64,000 nucleotides of DNA from JAOTVV01 sp039591075 (GCA_039591075.1 JBDHEI010000009.1:6750-70749); one strand, 5' to 3'. Shown: positions 1 through 8,824, numbered from the stretch's first letter. The notes: generated by a model from the letters alone, not told the origin. Program-made: numbers and translations.

Positions 1-377
1 TCCAGGCCCTGCTTGAGGGCGGCCTCGTACACGAGCTCGGCCATGTCGGCCGGAATGGCGTAACGCTTGGAGAATCCGACAATCGCCTCCAGGCGCCGGA
101 GCTCGATGCGGGTGAGCTCGAGCTCGCCCGCCGTGGTATCGAGCGATTGCCGCAGGAGTCCGAACTGCGACCGAATGGCCGTTCCGGTATAGCCCAGCCC
201 GTCGTCGGCCGAGGCGACGGCCGGTGGGCCCCACATGCCGGCCAGGCCTCCGAGTGCGAGCACGGCCCCGGCGATCCCGAGCCCGCGGAGCATGAGCCGT
301 TGCGTCGTGGAGAGCCGTTGCCACGTCGCCGCGAGGCGACCGGTGACGGCCCGAGTCAAACGTCGTATGTCCATCAT
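1..377 (-). CDS. Lytic transglycosylase (SLT-type), N-terminal part, cut by window edge
   Basis: Partial gene; the 3' end lies beyond the left edge. Start chosen at the ATG at 377-375, which overlaps the moaC stop as ATGA. The 125 visible residues show a basic N-terminus, one hydrophobic signal-anchor segment (about residues 30-55), a helical stretch rich in Leu/Glu/Arg (about 75-100), and then 'YAIPADMAELVYEAALKQGL'. That last segment is how soluble lytic transglycosylase domains usually begin, just before the catalytic Glu. The likely role is cleavage of peptidoglycan glycan strands in the periplasm. The catalytic residues are outside the window, so the family call rests on the N-terminal pattern only. 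Confidence 0.6.
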   Translation of the reverse strand, partial: MMDIRRLTRAVTGRLAATWQRLSTTQRLMLRGLGIAGAVLALGGLAGMWGPPAVASADDGLGYTGTAIRSQFGLLRQSLDTTAGELELTRIELRRLEAIVGFSKRYAIPADMAELVYEAALKQGL

Positions 378-862
378 CGCGTATCCTTGCTTTCGCTGGT
401 CCAGTGTCCGGAGCGTCCCCCTGCCTTCTCGAGCAGTCGGATCGGTCCGATCTCCATAGCATAGCCTGTCGACTTGACCATGTCGTACACCGTCAGGAGC
501 GCCACCGACACGGCGGTCAATGCCTCCATTTCCACACCGGTCCTGCCGACAGTCCTGACTTCGGCCTCCACCCGCACGCCCGCAAGCTGCGAGTCCAGCG
601 TGGCCCTGACCGCCACATGGTCGAGGCCGAGGGGGTGGCACAGGGGGATGAGCTCGGCGGCCCGCTTGGCCGCCATCATCCCTGCCATCTCCGCCGTTGA
701 CACAACGTCACCTTTCGGGCCCGAGTTTCGCTCGACCTGGGCGAAGGCTTCGGGGGATATTCGGATCCAGCCCTCAGCCCGCGCTAACCGTCTGGTCTCG
801 GGCTTGCCCGAAACGTCGACCATCCGCGCTCTGCCGCCCTCATCCAAGTGCGACAGCGTCAC
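374..862 (-). CDS. moaC: Cyclic pyranopterin monophosphate synthase MoaC
   Basis: MoaC converts the MoaA product (3',8-cyclo-GTP) to cyclic pyranopterin monophosphate in molybdenum-cofactor synthesis. The 162-residue product has the family's usual length. It carries the hallmark blocks KGDV...AGMMAAKRAAELIPLCHPL (about residues 50-75) and the C-terminal TGVEMEALTAVSVALLTVYDMVKS. Start chosen as the GTG at 862-860, which overlaps the upstream holB stop (GTGA); longer in-frame extensions read into holB and carry no family homology. The 3' end overlaps the transglycosylase start by 4 nt, so the three genes look translationally coupled. No other moa gene is visible. Confidence 0.95.
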   Translation of the reverse strand: MTLSHLDEGGRARMVDVSGKPETRRLARAEGWIRISPEAFAQVERNSGPKGDVVSTAEMAGMMAAKRAAELIPLCHPLGLDHVAVRATLDSQLAGVRVEAEVRTVGRTGVEMEALTAVSVALLTVYDMVKSTGYAMEIGPIRLLEKAGGRSGHWTSESKDTR

Positions 863-1917
863 AGCAACGCCTCCAAATCGGCCGCCAGGACCGCGAGCGC
901 GAGCTGGGGGTTGGCATTCCCCTGCGCAGCCTCGCGGGTCTCCTCGACGCGTTTGATGGCGCGCAGGCGGCCCTCGATCTTCTGACTGCCCTCTCCCGCC
1001 TCCCGCTGCACCTCGTCCCGCAGCGTGAGCGCGAGCGCGTCCAGCATACCGGTGAAGTCTCCCCTGGCCGCCCACGGCGGCTGAGCCAATGCCATCGGGA
1101 GCCACGACCGATCGCGCTCGCGGACCGCCGCCAACAGCAGGGCGGCTACCCGGTCAGGTCCGTCCGATCCGTCTTCGGCCCTGAGTGCTCTACCGATACA
1201 CCCTTCGGCCAAGAGCACCCGGCGCTCCAACGCCTCCCCCTTGGGGGGCGTCTTGACTTCGGCCTTCAGGAACGCGCGGACCTCGTCATCCTTCAGCCGC
1301 GGTATCCGGATCGCCACGAGCCGGGACCGGACGGTCGGCAGCAGCGCGTGCGGATCCACGGCGGTCACAATGATCGTCGTGTCGGCCGGCGGCTCCTCCA
1401 ACACCTTGAGGAGCGCGTTGGCCGCCTCTTGACTCGATTCCTGGACGATGAGCCGCTCGGCGTCGCCCAGGACGAACACTTTCCTGGCGCCCGAGAACGG
1501 CGTCATCCAGGCCAACCGATGGAACAGCCTCACCGAGGCCAACGCGTGGCTCGTCAGCCCTTCTGGGCGCCCCCAGAGGGGATCGCTGCGCCGCTGGGCC
1601 ATGACCTCGCCCAGGAGCTCCTGGGCCTCCTCGACCTGCTTGGCCGAGTCGCCGGCCTTGGGCCGTGGAATCGGGACGAACCAGTGCAGGTCCGGATGCC
1701 CGAGCCCAAGCACCTGCCGGCAGTGCGAGCAAGAGCCGCACGGTGCCCCCGGCCCGCTGAGGCAGAGCAAGCCCTGCGCCACCCAGAGGGCCAACCGCTG
1801 CTTTCCCACGCCCGCAGGTCCCGTAAACAGGACCGCCTGCGGGAACCGGCTGGAGGCGAGGGCGCCAGCCAGCCGGTCGAGCAGGCTCTTCTGACCGTAA
1901 ATCGGCCGCAAACTCAT
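859..1917 (-). CDS. holB: DNA polymerase III delta' subunit (clamp loader)
   Basis: Clamp-loader AAA+ subunit, 352 residues from the chosen ATG at 1917. A GGGGAGG lies upstream, and the product begins with the typical 'MSLRPIYGQKSLLDRL'. A P-loop GPAGVGK is at about residues 33-39. Four cysteines at about 52, 60, 63 and 66 form the small zinc module seen in DnaX/HolB proteins. NALLKVLEEPP precedes the sensor region, followed by TVRSRL. DnaX shares these modules, but the short length without a tau-type extension and the weak sensor favour delta'. It heads a unit with moaC and a transglycosylase. Confidence 0.87.
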   Translation of the reverse strand: MSLRPIYGQKSLLDRLAGALASSRFPQAVLFTGPAGVGKQRLALWVAQGLLCLSGPGAPCGSCSHCRQVLGLGHPDLHWFVPIPRPKAGDSAKQVEEAQELLGEVMAQRRSDPLWGRPEGLTSHALASVRLFHRLAWMTPFSGARKVFVLGDAERLIVQESSQEAANALLKVLEEPPADTTIIVTAVDPHALLPTVRSRLVAIRIPRLKDDEVRAFLKAEVKTPPKGEALERRVLLAEGCIGRALRAEDGSDGPDRVAALLLAAVRERDRSWLPMALAQPPWAARGDFTGMLDALALTLRDEVQREAGEGSQKIEGRLRAIKRVEETREAAQGNANPQLALAVLAADLEALL

Positions 1918-2040
1918 AGTCCGGCAATCTACCTCCCCGGTGGAGCCAGCGGTAGTCAACCGGTCCTAAGTCAAAGCGTGACAATTCAGTACGCGTGGCA
2001 ACAGTAGGGCTGTCCGGAGAAAAAGCAAGGCGTCACAACG

Positions 2041-2088
2041 AGTGAGCGCTCACTTCGTATATGTGCAGATGTGAGTGCTTACTCACAT
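2041..2088. promoter_or_regulatory. Two tandem palindromes, TetR-type operator candidates
   Basis: This lies in the 306-nt gap (1918-2223) between divergent holB and the amidohydrolase gene. The first is a perfect 14-bp palindrome, AGTGAGCGCTCACT, at 2041-2054. The second is an inverted repeat with 8-bp arms, ATGTGAGT-gctt-ACTCACAT, at 2069-2088. Both contain GTGAG/CTCAC half-sites, and their centres are 31 bp apart, about three helical turns. A TATATG hexamer (2059-2064) sits between them and could be a -10. GTGAG-type palindromes are common among TetR-family operators, but no regulator gene adjoins. The rest of the gap shows no gene. Confidence 0.5.
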
Positions 2089-2223
2089 GACGTGACATCC
2101 CGACGACAGTGTTCGTACAGCGGCTCGATCTTGCGTCAGACTCCGCGCGTCCCGAAGTTGCGACCGCCTTGGAACGCATCGCGAAGGTCGAGACACGGGC
2201 CCTGTATGATGGGGAGGCTGGCG

Positions 2224-3894
2224 ATGGCACGGTGGATGGTAACGGCCGGTCCACGGCTGGCGATTCTGCTGCTGCTGGCGACGATGACAGCGTGTGACCC
2301 CTCGGCCGACGTGGTGCTGACGGGCGGTGCCGTGTGGGCTAGTCCGGGGACGGCGCGGCGCGGTGCCGGCGCCCCGACGGCCCTGGCAGTTCGGGGTGGA
2401 ACGGTGCTGGCCGTCGGCAGCGACGAGACGATCCTCCGGCTGGCCGGATCCCGGACCAGGCGGGTAGATCTTGCCGGTCGTCGGGTGGTCCCGGGTTTCC
2501 TGGATGCCCACACCCACTTCATCGCCGGGGGTTTCGAGCTCGCCGGGGTCCAGCTACGGGATGCGGCGACGCCAGCCGCGTTCGCTGAGACGATCGGTGC
2601 GTTCGCCGCCGGGCACCCGGGAGCGTGGGTTACCGGCGGGACGTGGGACCACGAGCTTTGGGGCGGAGAGCTGCCGCACCGCGATTGGATCGATTCGCTC
2701 ACTCCCGAGTCCCCGGTCTTCGTGAGTCGATTGGACGGACACATGGGACTGGCAAACACGCGGGCGCTGGAGCTGGCCGGCGTGTCGGCCGCCACCCCCG
2801 ACCCGCCTGGCGGCACTCTCGTGCGCGACCCGGACGGGCGCCCGACCGGGATTCTGAAGGACGCCGCCCAATCGCTCGTCGCGGCGGTGATCCCCGAGCC
2901 GTCAGAGGAGGAGTTCGATGGCGCCCTCGCGGCGGCCGTCGCCCACGCCGTGGAACGCGGCGTCACCACCATCACCGACATGGGGAGTTGGCGCGGTCTC
3001 GACACGTATCGGCGGGCCCACGATAGGGGCGACCTCCCGATCCGGGTCTACGCCGTTGTGCCGCTCGAAACACGCGATCGGCTGGTGCAGTTGATCGCAG
3101 GTGAGGGCCGGGGTGACGCCCAGCTGTTTTGGGGCGGGGTAAAGGCCTTTGTCGACGGATCCCTGGGCTCGACCACGGCCTGGTTCTACGAGCCGTATGC
3201 GGACGATCCCTCGACGGCCGGTCTCATGGTCACCGACACGGCCGAGCTACGCGAGGCGATCTTGGACGCCGACCGCCGCGGTCTCCAGTTGATCGTCCAC
3301 GCCATCGGCGACCGCGCCAACGACTGGCTGTTGGAGACCTATGCCGCCGCCCGTGCCACGCACGGTGAGCGGGATCGGCGGGCGCGGATCGAGCATGCGC
3401 AGCACCTCGCGCGTACTGCCATTCGGCGGATCGCCGCCGATGACGTGATCCCTTCCATGCAGCCGTACCACGCGATCGACGACGGACGATGGGCCGAGAA
3501 GCGCATCGGTCCGGACCGCATTCGCACCACCTACGCGTTTCGGGCGCTGCTGGAGGCCGGGGCCCGTCTGACGTTCGGGAGCGACTGGACCGTGGCTCCG
3601 CTCGACCCGTTGCTCGGGGTCTACGCGGCCGTCACGCGCCGCACGATCGACGACGCCAACCCGGACGGCTGGGTGCCAGAGGAGAAGATCACCGTGGAGG
3701 AGGCGATGACGGCCTACACGGCCGCTGCCGCCTACGCGGCCCTCAGGGAGAAGACGCTCGGCACGCTCGAGCCCGGGAAGTACGCGGATCTGGTGGTGCT
3801 GTCCGACGACATCTTCAGCATCGATCCCGCCGCCATCGCGACCGTGCGGGTGGACCTCACCATGGTGGGGGGCGAGGTGGTGTTCGAGAGGTAG
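2224..3894 (+). CDS. Amidohydrolase family 3 (YtcJ-like) lipoprotein
   Basis: Metal-dependent hydrolase of the Amidohydro_3/YtcJ group, 556 residues, substrate unknown. Start chosen at the ATG at 2224 because GGGGAGG lies 6 nt upstream; longer in-frame starts add only non-homologous sequence. The N-terminus is a hydrophobic segment ending TMTAC, so it is probably a lipoprotein anchored outside the cytoplasm. Metal and catalytic positions are DAHTH (His96, His98), Lys307 in GGVKAFVDG, His359 in VHAIGDRA, His391 in RIEHAQH and Asp454 in FGSDWTV. All expected ligands are present, so it should be active. It stands alone downstream of the tandem palindromes. Confidence 0.87.
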   Translation: MARWMVTAGPRLAILLLLATMTACDPSADVVLTGGAVWASPGTARRGAGAPTALAVRGGTVLAVGSDETILRLAGSRTRRVDLAGRRVVPGFLDAHTHFIAGGFELAGVQLRDAATPAAFAETIGAFAAGHPGAWVTGGTWDHELWGGELPHRDWIDSLTPESPVFVSRLDGHMGLANTRALELAGVSAATPDPPGGTLVRDPDGRPTGILKDAAQSLVAAVIPEPSEEEFDGALAAAVAHAVERGVTTITDMGSWRGLDTYRRAHDRGDLPIRVYAVVPLETRDRLVQLIAGEGRGDAQLFWGGVKAFVDGSLGSTTAWFYEPYADDPSTAGLMVTDTAELREAILDADRRGLQLIVHAIGDRANDWLLETYAAARATHGERDRRARIEHAQHLARTAIRRIAADDVIPSMQPYHAIDDGRWAEKRIGPDRIRTTYAFRALLEAGARLTFGSDWTVAPLDPLLGVYAAVTRRTIDDANPDGWVPEEKITVEEAMTAYTAAAAYAALREKTLGTLEPGKYADLVVLSDDIFSIDPAAIATVRVDLTMVGGEVVFER

Positions 3895-3903
3895 TTCTGG
3901 AAG

Positions 3904-3944
3904 GGAAAAGGGAGGAGGTTTCGCTCGACACCTTTCCCTTTTCC
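3904..3944. repeat. Inverted repeat in pyrimidine-rich convergent gap
   Basis: GGAAAAGGGA (3904-3913) and TCCCTTTTCC (3935-3944) form a 10-bp perfect stem with a 21-nt loop. It lies in the 101-nt gap between the convergent amidohydrolase and serpin genes. The rest of the gap (to about 3995) is pyrimidine-rich with TTCCCG-like units. It may end transcription from both sides, but it lacks a clear U-tract. Confidence 0.4.
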
Positions 3945-3995
3945 GGTTGCGCCTTTCGCGCTTCTTCCCGTTCCCCCTTCTCGCGTCCCGGTCTC

Positions 3996-5234
3996 TTACG
4001 CTCCGGGATTCATCATCCTCCCCATGAACAGGATCGTGCCGGACAGGCGCTCACGGATGGCGAAGATGAACGGGCGGTCGACACGGATCACCATCGGAGC
4101 GCTCGTCACGGCCACGTTGACCGAGGTGACGGCCGCCGCCGTGGTGCCCTCCTCGTTCACCTCCACGAACGTCTTGTGCTTCACCTCGGAGATGTACGCC
4201 CGTTCGGGTCCGGCGTAGAGGTTGCTGAAGTCGGCCTCTGTATCGGAAAACGCCACTGCCATGCCTAGGGCCTTGAGCACGTCGTTGAGCGTGACGTCGT
4301 ACTCGAGGGTGAACTTCGGCATGACGACTTCGATCGAGTCATCCTGGAGTGCGGTGATCCAGGTGTCCCAGCGATCGCGCGTCAGCGTCTTTGACAGCTC
4401 AATGATCCGGCTCTCGTCGCGAGGCACGACCAGCGTCATCGAGAAGGCCTGGCCACCGTACGGGAGATCGGCCACGAGCACCTCGCTGTCACCGAACGCC
4501 CGCAAGGAGATCTTCGCACCCGACGACATGGTTGGCACCGAGGCCTGTGATCCGTCGGCCAGGGTGAACGGCGCGTCCCGCGTCAGGTCCTTGTCGAACT
4601 TGGAGGTCCAGTCGCCCTTGAAGTAGATCGCGTTGATCAAGTACATGATCGTTAGGCTTGGGATGGGTGGCTCGACGATCCGAGCGATTCGCCCCTGCGT
4701 CTTGTCGTGCACCCAGTCATTGATGGTGTTGGCCGCTGAGGGAGCGTCGAAATTCAGGGCCGTGACCTCGGCGTCGAAGTACTGGCGGTTGAGATCGATA
4801 AATGCCGGAACCACCTGGATCCCCTGCCGATACCAGATCGAATTCGCGATGAGCATCTCGACGTGGGGATCGAGCTCTATGAGGAGCTGGATGAGGCTCT
4901 GATACGACTCGTTCACTTCCTGCAACGTGAGGTCCTGGAGCTCGAGGGTCTCCTGCATGGCGTCGCGTGTGGTGCCTGCCGCCCCGTTGTAGGTCATCCC
5001 CAGCGCCATCCCCACGCTCAGCGGGGAGATGAACACGTTGGCGCCGTTCTCCTCCTCCGTGTTGACCTGCCGGAACAGCTTGAAAGCGAACCGGTTGTCA
5101 GCCTCGACGAGTTGCTCTTCCGCCACGGTGAGCTGGCGAGGCAGTTCCAAGATCGGTGCCAACAACCCATCGCCGCAGGCGCCCGCTCCGACGAGCAGGA
5201 CGGCGAGAACAGACCGCCGATGTCGCTGATGCAT
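3996..5234 (-). CDS. Serpin (serine protease inhibitor) lipoprotein
   Basis: 412-residue serpin of full family length. Start chosen at the ATG at 5234, with GGAGGG 5 nt upstream. The N-terminus is a signal peptide ending VGAGAC, so it is probably a lipoprotein. Serpin blocks include NVFISPLSVGMALGMTYNGA, NAIYFKGDWTSKFD and the C-terminal DRPFIFAIRE...GRMMNP. The hinge NEEGTTAAAVT (about residues 360-370) has P17 Glu, P15 Gly, P14 Thr and small residues at P12-P10, the pattern of inhibitory serpins. Counting from P15 Gly363 puts P1-P1' at Thr377-Ser378, suggesting an elastase-like target. It neighbours several secreted peptidase genes but has its own transcript. Confidence 0.93.
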   Translation of the reverse strand: MHQRHRRSVLAVLLVGAGACGDGLLAPILELPRQLTVAEEQLVEADNRFAFKLFRQVNTEEENGANVFISPLSVGMALGMTYNGAAGTTRDAMQETLELQDLTLQEVNESYQSLIQLLIELDPHVEMLIANSIWYRQGIQVVPAFIDLNRQYFDAEVTALNFDAPSAANTINDWVHDKTQGRIARIVEPPIPSLTIMYLINAIYFKGDWTSKFDKDLTRDAPFTLADGSQASVPTMSSGAKISLRAFGDSEVLVADLPYGGQAFSMTLVVPRDESRIIELSKTLTRDRWDTWITALQDDSIEVVMPKFTLEYDVTLNDVLKALGMAVAFSDTEADFSNLYAGPERAYISEVKHKTFVEVNEEGTTAAAVTSVNVAVTSAPMVIRVDRPFIFAIRERLSGTILFMGRMMNPGA

Positions 5235-5350
5235 CGTGCCCTCCGTCATCGTTCACCCCCGCATACCCCTGGTGGTGCCTCCCGGGTCACCATCCTGTCT
5301 GCGGAAGGCCGACCATCGTCTTCCCGTTGCCGCCACCCTGGGGGCGTCCG

Positions 5351-6445
5351 TCACCGCTCCCGATGGATGAGCCACCGGTCGACTGCCTGTTCCCCACGCA
5401 CCACGTCGTAGGCGTCGAAGCATGCTACGGTGAGACAGGAGTGGTTGGGGAGGATCCGCACCCGAGAGCCGACGGGGCGTGGCGCATTGATGACGCCGTG
5501 CTCCTGGCTCAGCGAGACGAGCCGTGCCGTGGGATGGAGCCGGCCGGCCGCGTAGTCGTCGTACAGCTCGCCCATGGTGGGGTGTGGGGCGTCGTGTCGG
5601 CCTGTGTCCTTGGAGAGGGCAAGCGCGCCGGCGTCGGTGACGGCGTGATCGCCACCGGGCTGGCACGAGACGACACTGGCAAGCACGGTCAGCGCGCAGT
5701 CGCGGACCGTGCACGACCCCAACAGGACCTGCGTGCGGTCGTAGAAGACGTAGTTCCCGGGCCGCGCCTCGTCGACGCCGTCGAGATGATCGATCACGGC
5801 CATTGACGGGGTCGAGCCGACGCTCACGGCGGGCACCGCGATGCCGGCGGCGCGGAGCCGTGCGGCACAGCGCACCATCGTGTCCCGCTCCTCGATCGCC
5901 GCCGCGAGCACTTCCCTCGGGGACGGCCCGCGGTAGGCGTGGCCGGAATGCGAGAGGATGCCGTCGAAGGTGAGGGTCGGGGCCGTGTCGATGGCCCGAG
6001 CGAGCGTGACGACCAGTTCGCCGCTCGGATCCACCCCCGCCCGGTGATAGCCGCAATCCACCTTGAGCCAGATGTGAAGGGGAACGCCGAGGCGGATCAC
6101 CGCGTCGACCGCCTCGTGGGAGTCGACCACCAGTCGGAGGGTCGCCCTGGTGGAGAGCGTGCGAACCTCGTCGAGCCGTGACAGGACGAGTGGGAAGGCC
6201 CACGTGACGTCGTCGAATCCATGCGCCACGAAGGCCCGCGCCTCGGCGAGGGTCGAGACCGTCATGCCCCGGGCGCCGAGCGCACGCTGCCGTTGGGCGA
6301 TCTCCACACACTTGTGGGTTTTGAGGTGCGGGCGCAAGGTGACACCCAACTCCTCCGCTCGCCGCGCCATACGCTCGAGGTTCGCTTCCAGAACGTTCAG
6401 GTCGAGGAGGAGCGCGGGTGTCGGGAGCTCGTGAATGGTCGGCAT
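5351..6445 (-). CDS. D-threonine aldolase / D-serine dehydratase-like PLP enzyme
   Basis: 364-residue fold-type III PLP enzyme with an alanine-racemase-like N-terminal barrel. Start chosen at 'MPTIHELPTPALLLDL', where family homology begins; no clear ribosome-binding site is visible. Lys42 in RPHLKTHK is the expected Schiff-base lysine. The C-terminal D-serine-dehydratase-like domain shows SQEHGVI and PNHSC, whose His and Cys are the expected metal site. These features fit D-threonine aldolase or D-serine/D-3-hydroxyaspartate dehydratase; the substrate cannot be told from sequence. It lies downstream of the S46 peptidase gene but beyond a terminator, so it is probably transcribed separately. 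A role in D-amino-acid catabolism is inferred. Confidence 0.85.
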   Translation of the reverse strand: MPTIHELPTPALLLDLNVLEANLERMARRAEELGVTLRPHLKTHKCVEIAQRQRALGARGMTVSTLAEARAFVAHGFDDVTWAFPLVLSRLDEVRTLSTRATLRLVVDSHEAVDAVIRLGVPLHIWLKVDCGYHRAGVDPSGELVVTLARAIDTAPTLTFDGILSHSGHAYRGPSPREVLAAAIEERDTMVRCAARLRAAGIAVPAVSVGSTPSMAVIDHLDGVDEARPGNYVFYDRTQVLLGSCTVRDCALTVLASVVSCQPGGDHAVTDAGALALSKDTGRHDAPHPTMGELYDDYAAGRLHPTARLVSLSQEHGVINAPRPVGSRVRILPNHSCLTVACFDAYDVVRGEQAVDRWLIHRER

Positions 6446-6504
6446 GACACGTCCGGTGATGTTCGCTGCAAGTTGAGAGCCCGCCGCCGCCGTGGCAACC
6501 GGAG

Positions 6505-6537
6505 CAAAACGGCCCCCGCCGAGGACGGCGGGGGCCG
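6505..6537 (-). terminator. Rho-independent terminator after the S46 peptidase gene
   Basis: On the minus strand an 11-bp GC stem (CGGCCCCCGCC with its complement, 6510-6537) is followed by TTTTG. It lies 27 nt past the S46 stop codon, so it should end that transcript before the next gene. Confidence 0.75.
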
Positions 6538-6563
6538 GGCGTCGCGCGTCGCGGTGAGTGGGT

Positions 6564-8723
6564 CTACCGACCGACCAACTCCCGGACGATCCGGTCCGCG
6601 CCATACACGTGACGCAGGGCCTCGAGGATCCCGTCGGCGCGCACTGACACCGAGCGCGCACCCTCCGTGGTGTAGATGAAGTCACCTGACAGGCTCTCGA
6701 TGTTGCCGTCGAACAAGAGCCCGACGAGCTCGCGATCGATGTTGATCACCGGACTCCCGGAGTTGCCGCCGACCGTGTCATTGGTGTGCACCATATTGAC
6801 GGGTGTACTCAGATCGAGCTCGGGTGGCGGTGTGTGCCACCGCTCGGGCAGCGCCCACTCCTCACGTCCCTTGTGGGCCGCCCAGCGATCGTACAGGCCG
6901 TAGAACGTCGTGTACGCCGGTGCCAGCGTCCCGTTGTACTCGTAGCCGCTCACCACCCCGTCGGCGATGCGCAGCGTGAACGTGGCGTCGGGCGCGATAT
7001 CCGTCCCATACACCTCGAACAGCGCCCGCGCGAGCTTGGTGGCTCGGGTCTGCTCCTGCACGGCCAGCATCTGGAACTGGGCACCCGCCTGCTGGACTCT
7101 GGGCAGGGCCGCCTGCACGAGGGCGAAGGCCGGCTCCGCACTGCTCATGATCGATGCGGGATCGTCGAGCAGCACTCGTCGCGCCTCGGGGTCCACCACG
7201 CTCGGCGACTCGGCGATAATCGCCCGCGCGGCGTCCAGCGGCGCCCGGCCGGCGAGCGCCATCTCGACCCACGGGTCGGCCTCCCCCAGGAAGAAGATGA
7301 CGTCACCGATTTGGGCCTCGAGCATGTGGCCGTCCAGATCACTGTTGATGTCGGTACCGTCGAGGCGGCTCCGCACTGACTGGACCATGCTGTCGGGTGC
7401 CCCACCCGCGGCCATCTGCGCGTACTGCATCATCAAAGCAGCGGTGCCGAGGGTCTGTGACCTGATCGATCCGCCCGTGCCGAGTGATGCCAGCGTAGGG
7501 AAGACCTCTGCCATGCCCGACTGGATGTCGGCGATTTCATCCCACAGCGACCCATACGCGCGCTGCAGGTCGGGACGCTTTGCGATGTCGGCCCGGAATT
7601 GCCGCTCGAATCCGAGCTTGCGGCCCATGATCGCGGGATCATTCAGTGCCTTGGTGCGGCCCTGGTAGAGCTTCAGCCCGTTCATCCACCCGAACCATTG
7701 GTTGATGTAGCGCGACCGCTGATCGGGGTGGTGCTCCATGAAGTGTGCGAGGATGTCGGTACGGGTCTTGAGCAGCCGAGTGGTGAACGGCTCGTTGTAG
7801 TCACGGGCGAACTCGAGCTGCGCCATCGTGCTCAGACGCTCCGTCGATCCGGGATTGCCGATCACGAAGACCGCGTCGCCCTCGGTCACGCCGGTCCTGG
7901 TCCACCGGAAGTAGTTGGCCGGCCTGAGCGGCTGCCCGGCCTCGTCGTAGATCCGGAAGAGCGAGAAATCCAGATTGTACCGCGGATAGGTGAAGTTGTC
8001 GGGGTCGCCGCCGAAATAGCCGATCTGCAGCTCCGGGACGAAGACCAGGCGCACGTCGTTGTACCGCTTGTAACAATAGAGGGAATACTTCCCGCCTTGG
8101 TACAGCGAGGTGACGCCGCAGTCGAGGGCGTGCAATGCGCTCGTGCTGTCGTCCACCAATTCGATGCGCATCTCGATCGCCTCGAACTGCTCGGCTTCGG
8201 ACGCGGTGGGGTCGACGGCCCGCTCGACGAGGTCGGTCACGTCTTCCATGCGCACCAGCTGGTCGGCCCACATGTTGCCTGCGGGGCGCTCGTCGGCGAG
8301 AGTCGCGGCGTAGAAGCCGTCGTCGAGCAGGTTCTCCCCCTCCTTCGTCACTGCCGACGTGGCACCGCGGGCGCAGTGGTGATTGCTGAGCACCAGACCC
8401 TCGCCCGACACGAACGAGGCGGTGCACCCCGGGATGCGGAGCGACGCGAGCCGCACCTGGTCCAGCCACTCTTTGGTTGCACGGAAGCCGTAGGCTTGCT
8501 CGAAGTACTGCACCGGGGCGTTCTCGAACGTCCACATCTTGCCCATGTCGAAACGGCCCGGCTCGAGCGCTTCGATCGCAGGCTCCGCGGCCACCTCGGC
8601 AGGTGCCGGCGGGGCGATCGCGGGGGCCGGCGCCGCAACCGGGGCGGTCGTACCACTTGAAGCGCATCCGACGGCGAGGGCGGCGAGCGATACCGTGCCG
8701 AGGAACGATACGTGTCTGGTCAT
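6564..8723 (-). CDS. S46 family dipeptidyl-peptidase, DPP7-like
   Basis: 719-residue S46 serine peptidase, the usual full length, predicted to release dipeptides from N-termini outside the cytoplasm. Start chosen at the ATG at 8723 with GAGAGGA upstream. The signal peptide ends LAVGC (Cys20), so it is probably a lipoprotein, followed by an Ala/Pro-rich linker. Likely triad: His116 in SNHHC, Asp252 in NLDFSLFR and Ser655 in GGNSGSP. The residue 18 after the nucleophile is Gly673. DPP7 enzymes (hydrophobic preference) have Gly there, while Asp/Glu-specific DPP11 enzymes have Arg. Terminators lie upstream and downstream, so it is a single-gene unit. Confidence 0.95.
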   Translation of the reverse strand: MTRHVSFLGTVSLAALAVGCASSGTTAPVAAPAPAIAPPAPAEVAAEPAIEALEPGRFDMGKMWTFENAPVQYFEQAYGFRATKEWLDQVRLASLRIPGCTASFVSGEGLVLSNHHCARGATSAVTKEGENLLDDGFYAATLADERPAGNMWADQLVRMEDVTDLVERAVDPTASEAEQFEAIEMRIELVDDSTSALHALDCGVTSLYQGGKYSLYCYKRYNDVRLVFVPELQIGYFGGDPDNFTYPRYNLDFSLFRIYDEAGQPLRPANYFRWTRTGVTEGDAVFVIGNPGSTERLSTMAQLEFARDYNEPFTTRLLKTRTDILAHFMEHHPDQRSRYINQWFGWMNGLKLYQGRTKALNDPAIMGRKLGFERQFRADIAKRPDLQRAYGSLWDEIADIQSGMAEVFPTLASLGTGGSIRSQTLGTAALMMQYAQMAAGGAPDSMVQSVRSRLDGTDINSDLDGHMLEAQIGDVIFFLGEADPWVEMALAGRAPLDAARAIIAESPSVVDPEARRVLLDDPASIMSSAEPAFALVQAALPRVQQAGAQFQMLAVQEQTRATKLARALFEVYGTDIAPDATFTLRIADGVVSGYEYNGTLAPAYTTFYGLYDRWAAHKGREEWALPERWHTPPPELDLSTPVNMVHTNDTVGGNSGSPVINIDRELVGLLFDGNIESLSGDFIYTTEGARSVSVRADGILEALRHVYGADRIVRELVGR

Positions 8724-8824
8724 GCGAATCCTCTCGAGAAAGACCACATCCATTGGCCGTCCGCGCTCGTGGACGGGGATCTGTGGGAGGGAACCCTGCT
8801 GTGGGCCCGGAATGCTGCGCGCGA

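Noticed and set aside
697..2007. 436-codon open frame on the plus strand
   Set aside because: It is antisense to holB and moaC, rich in Arg/Gly/Pro with no family signal; high-GC DNA gives long open shadows.
2033..2254. 73-codon minus-strand frame over the tandem palindromes
   Set aside because: It shows no TetR or other family pattern and crosses the palindromes and the amidohydrolase start; not taken as the missing regulator.
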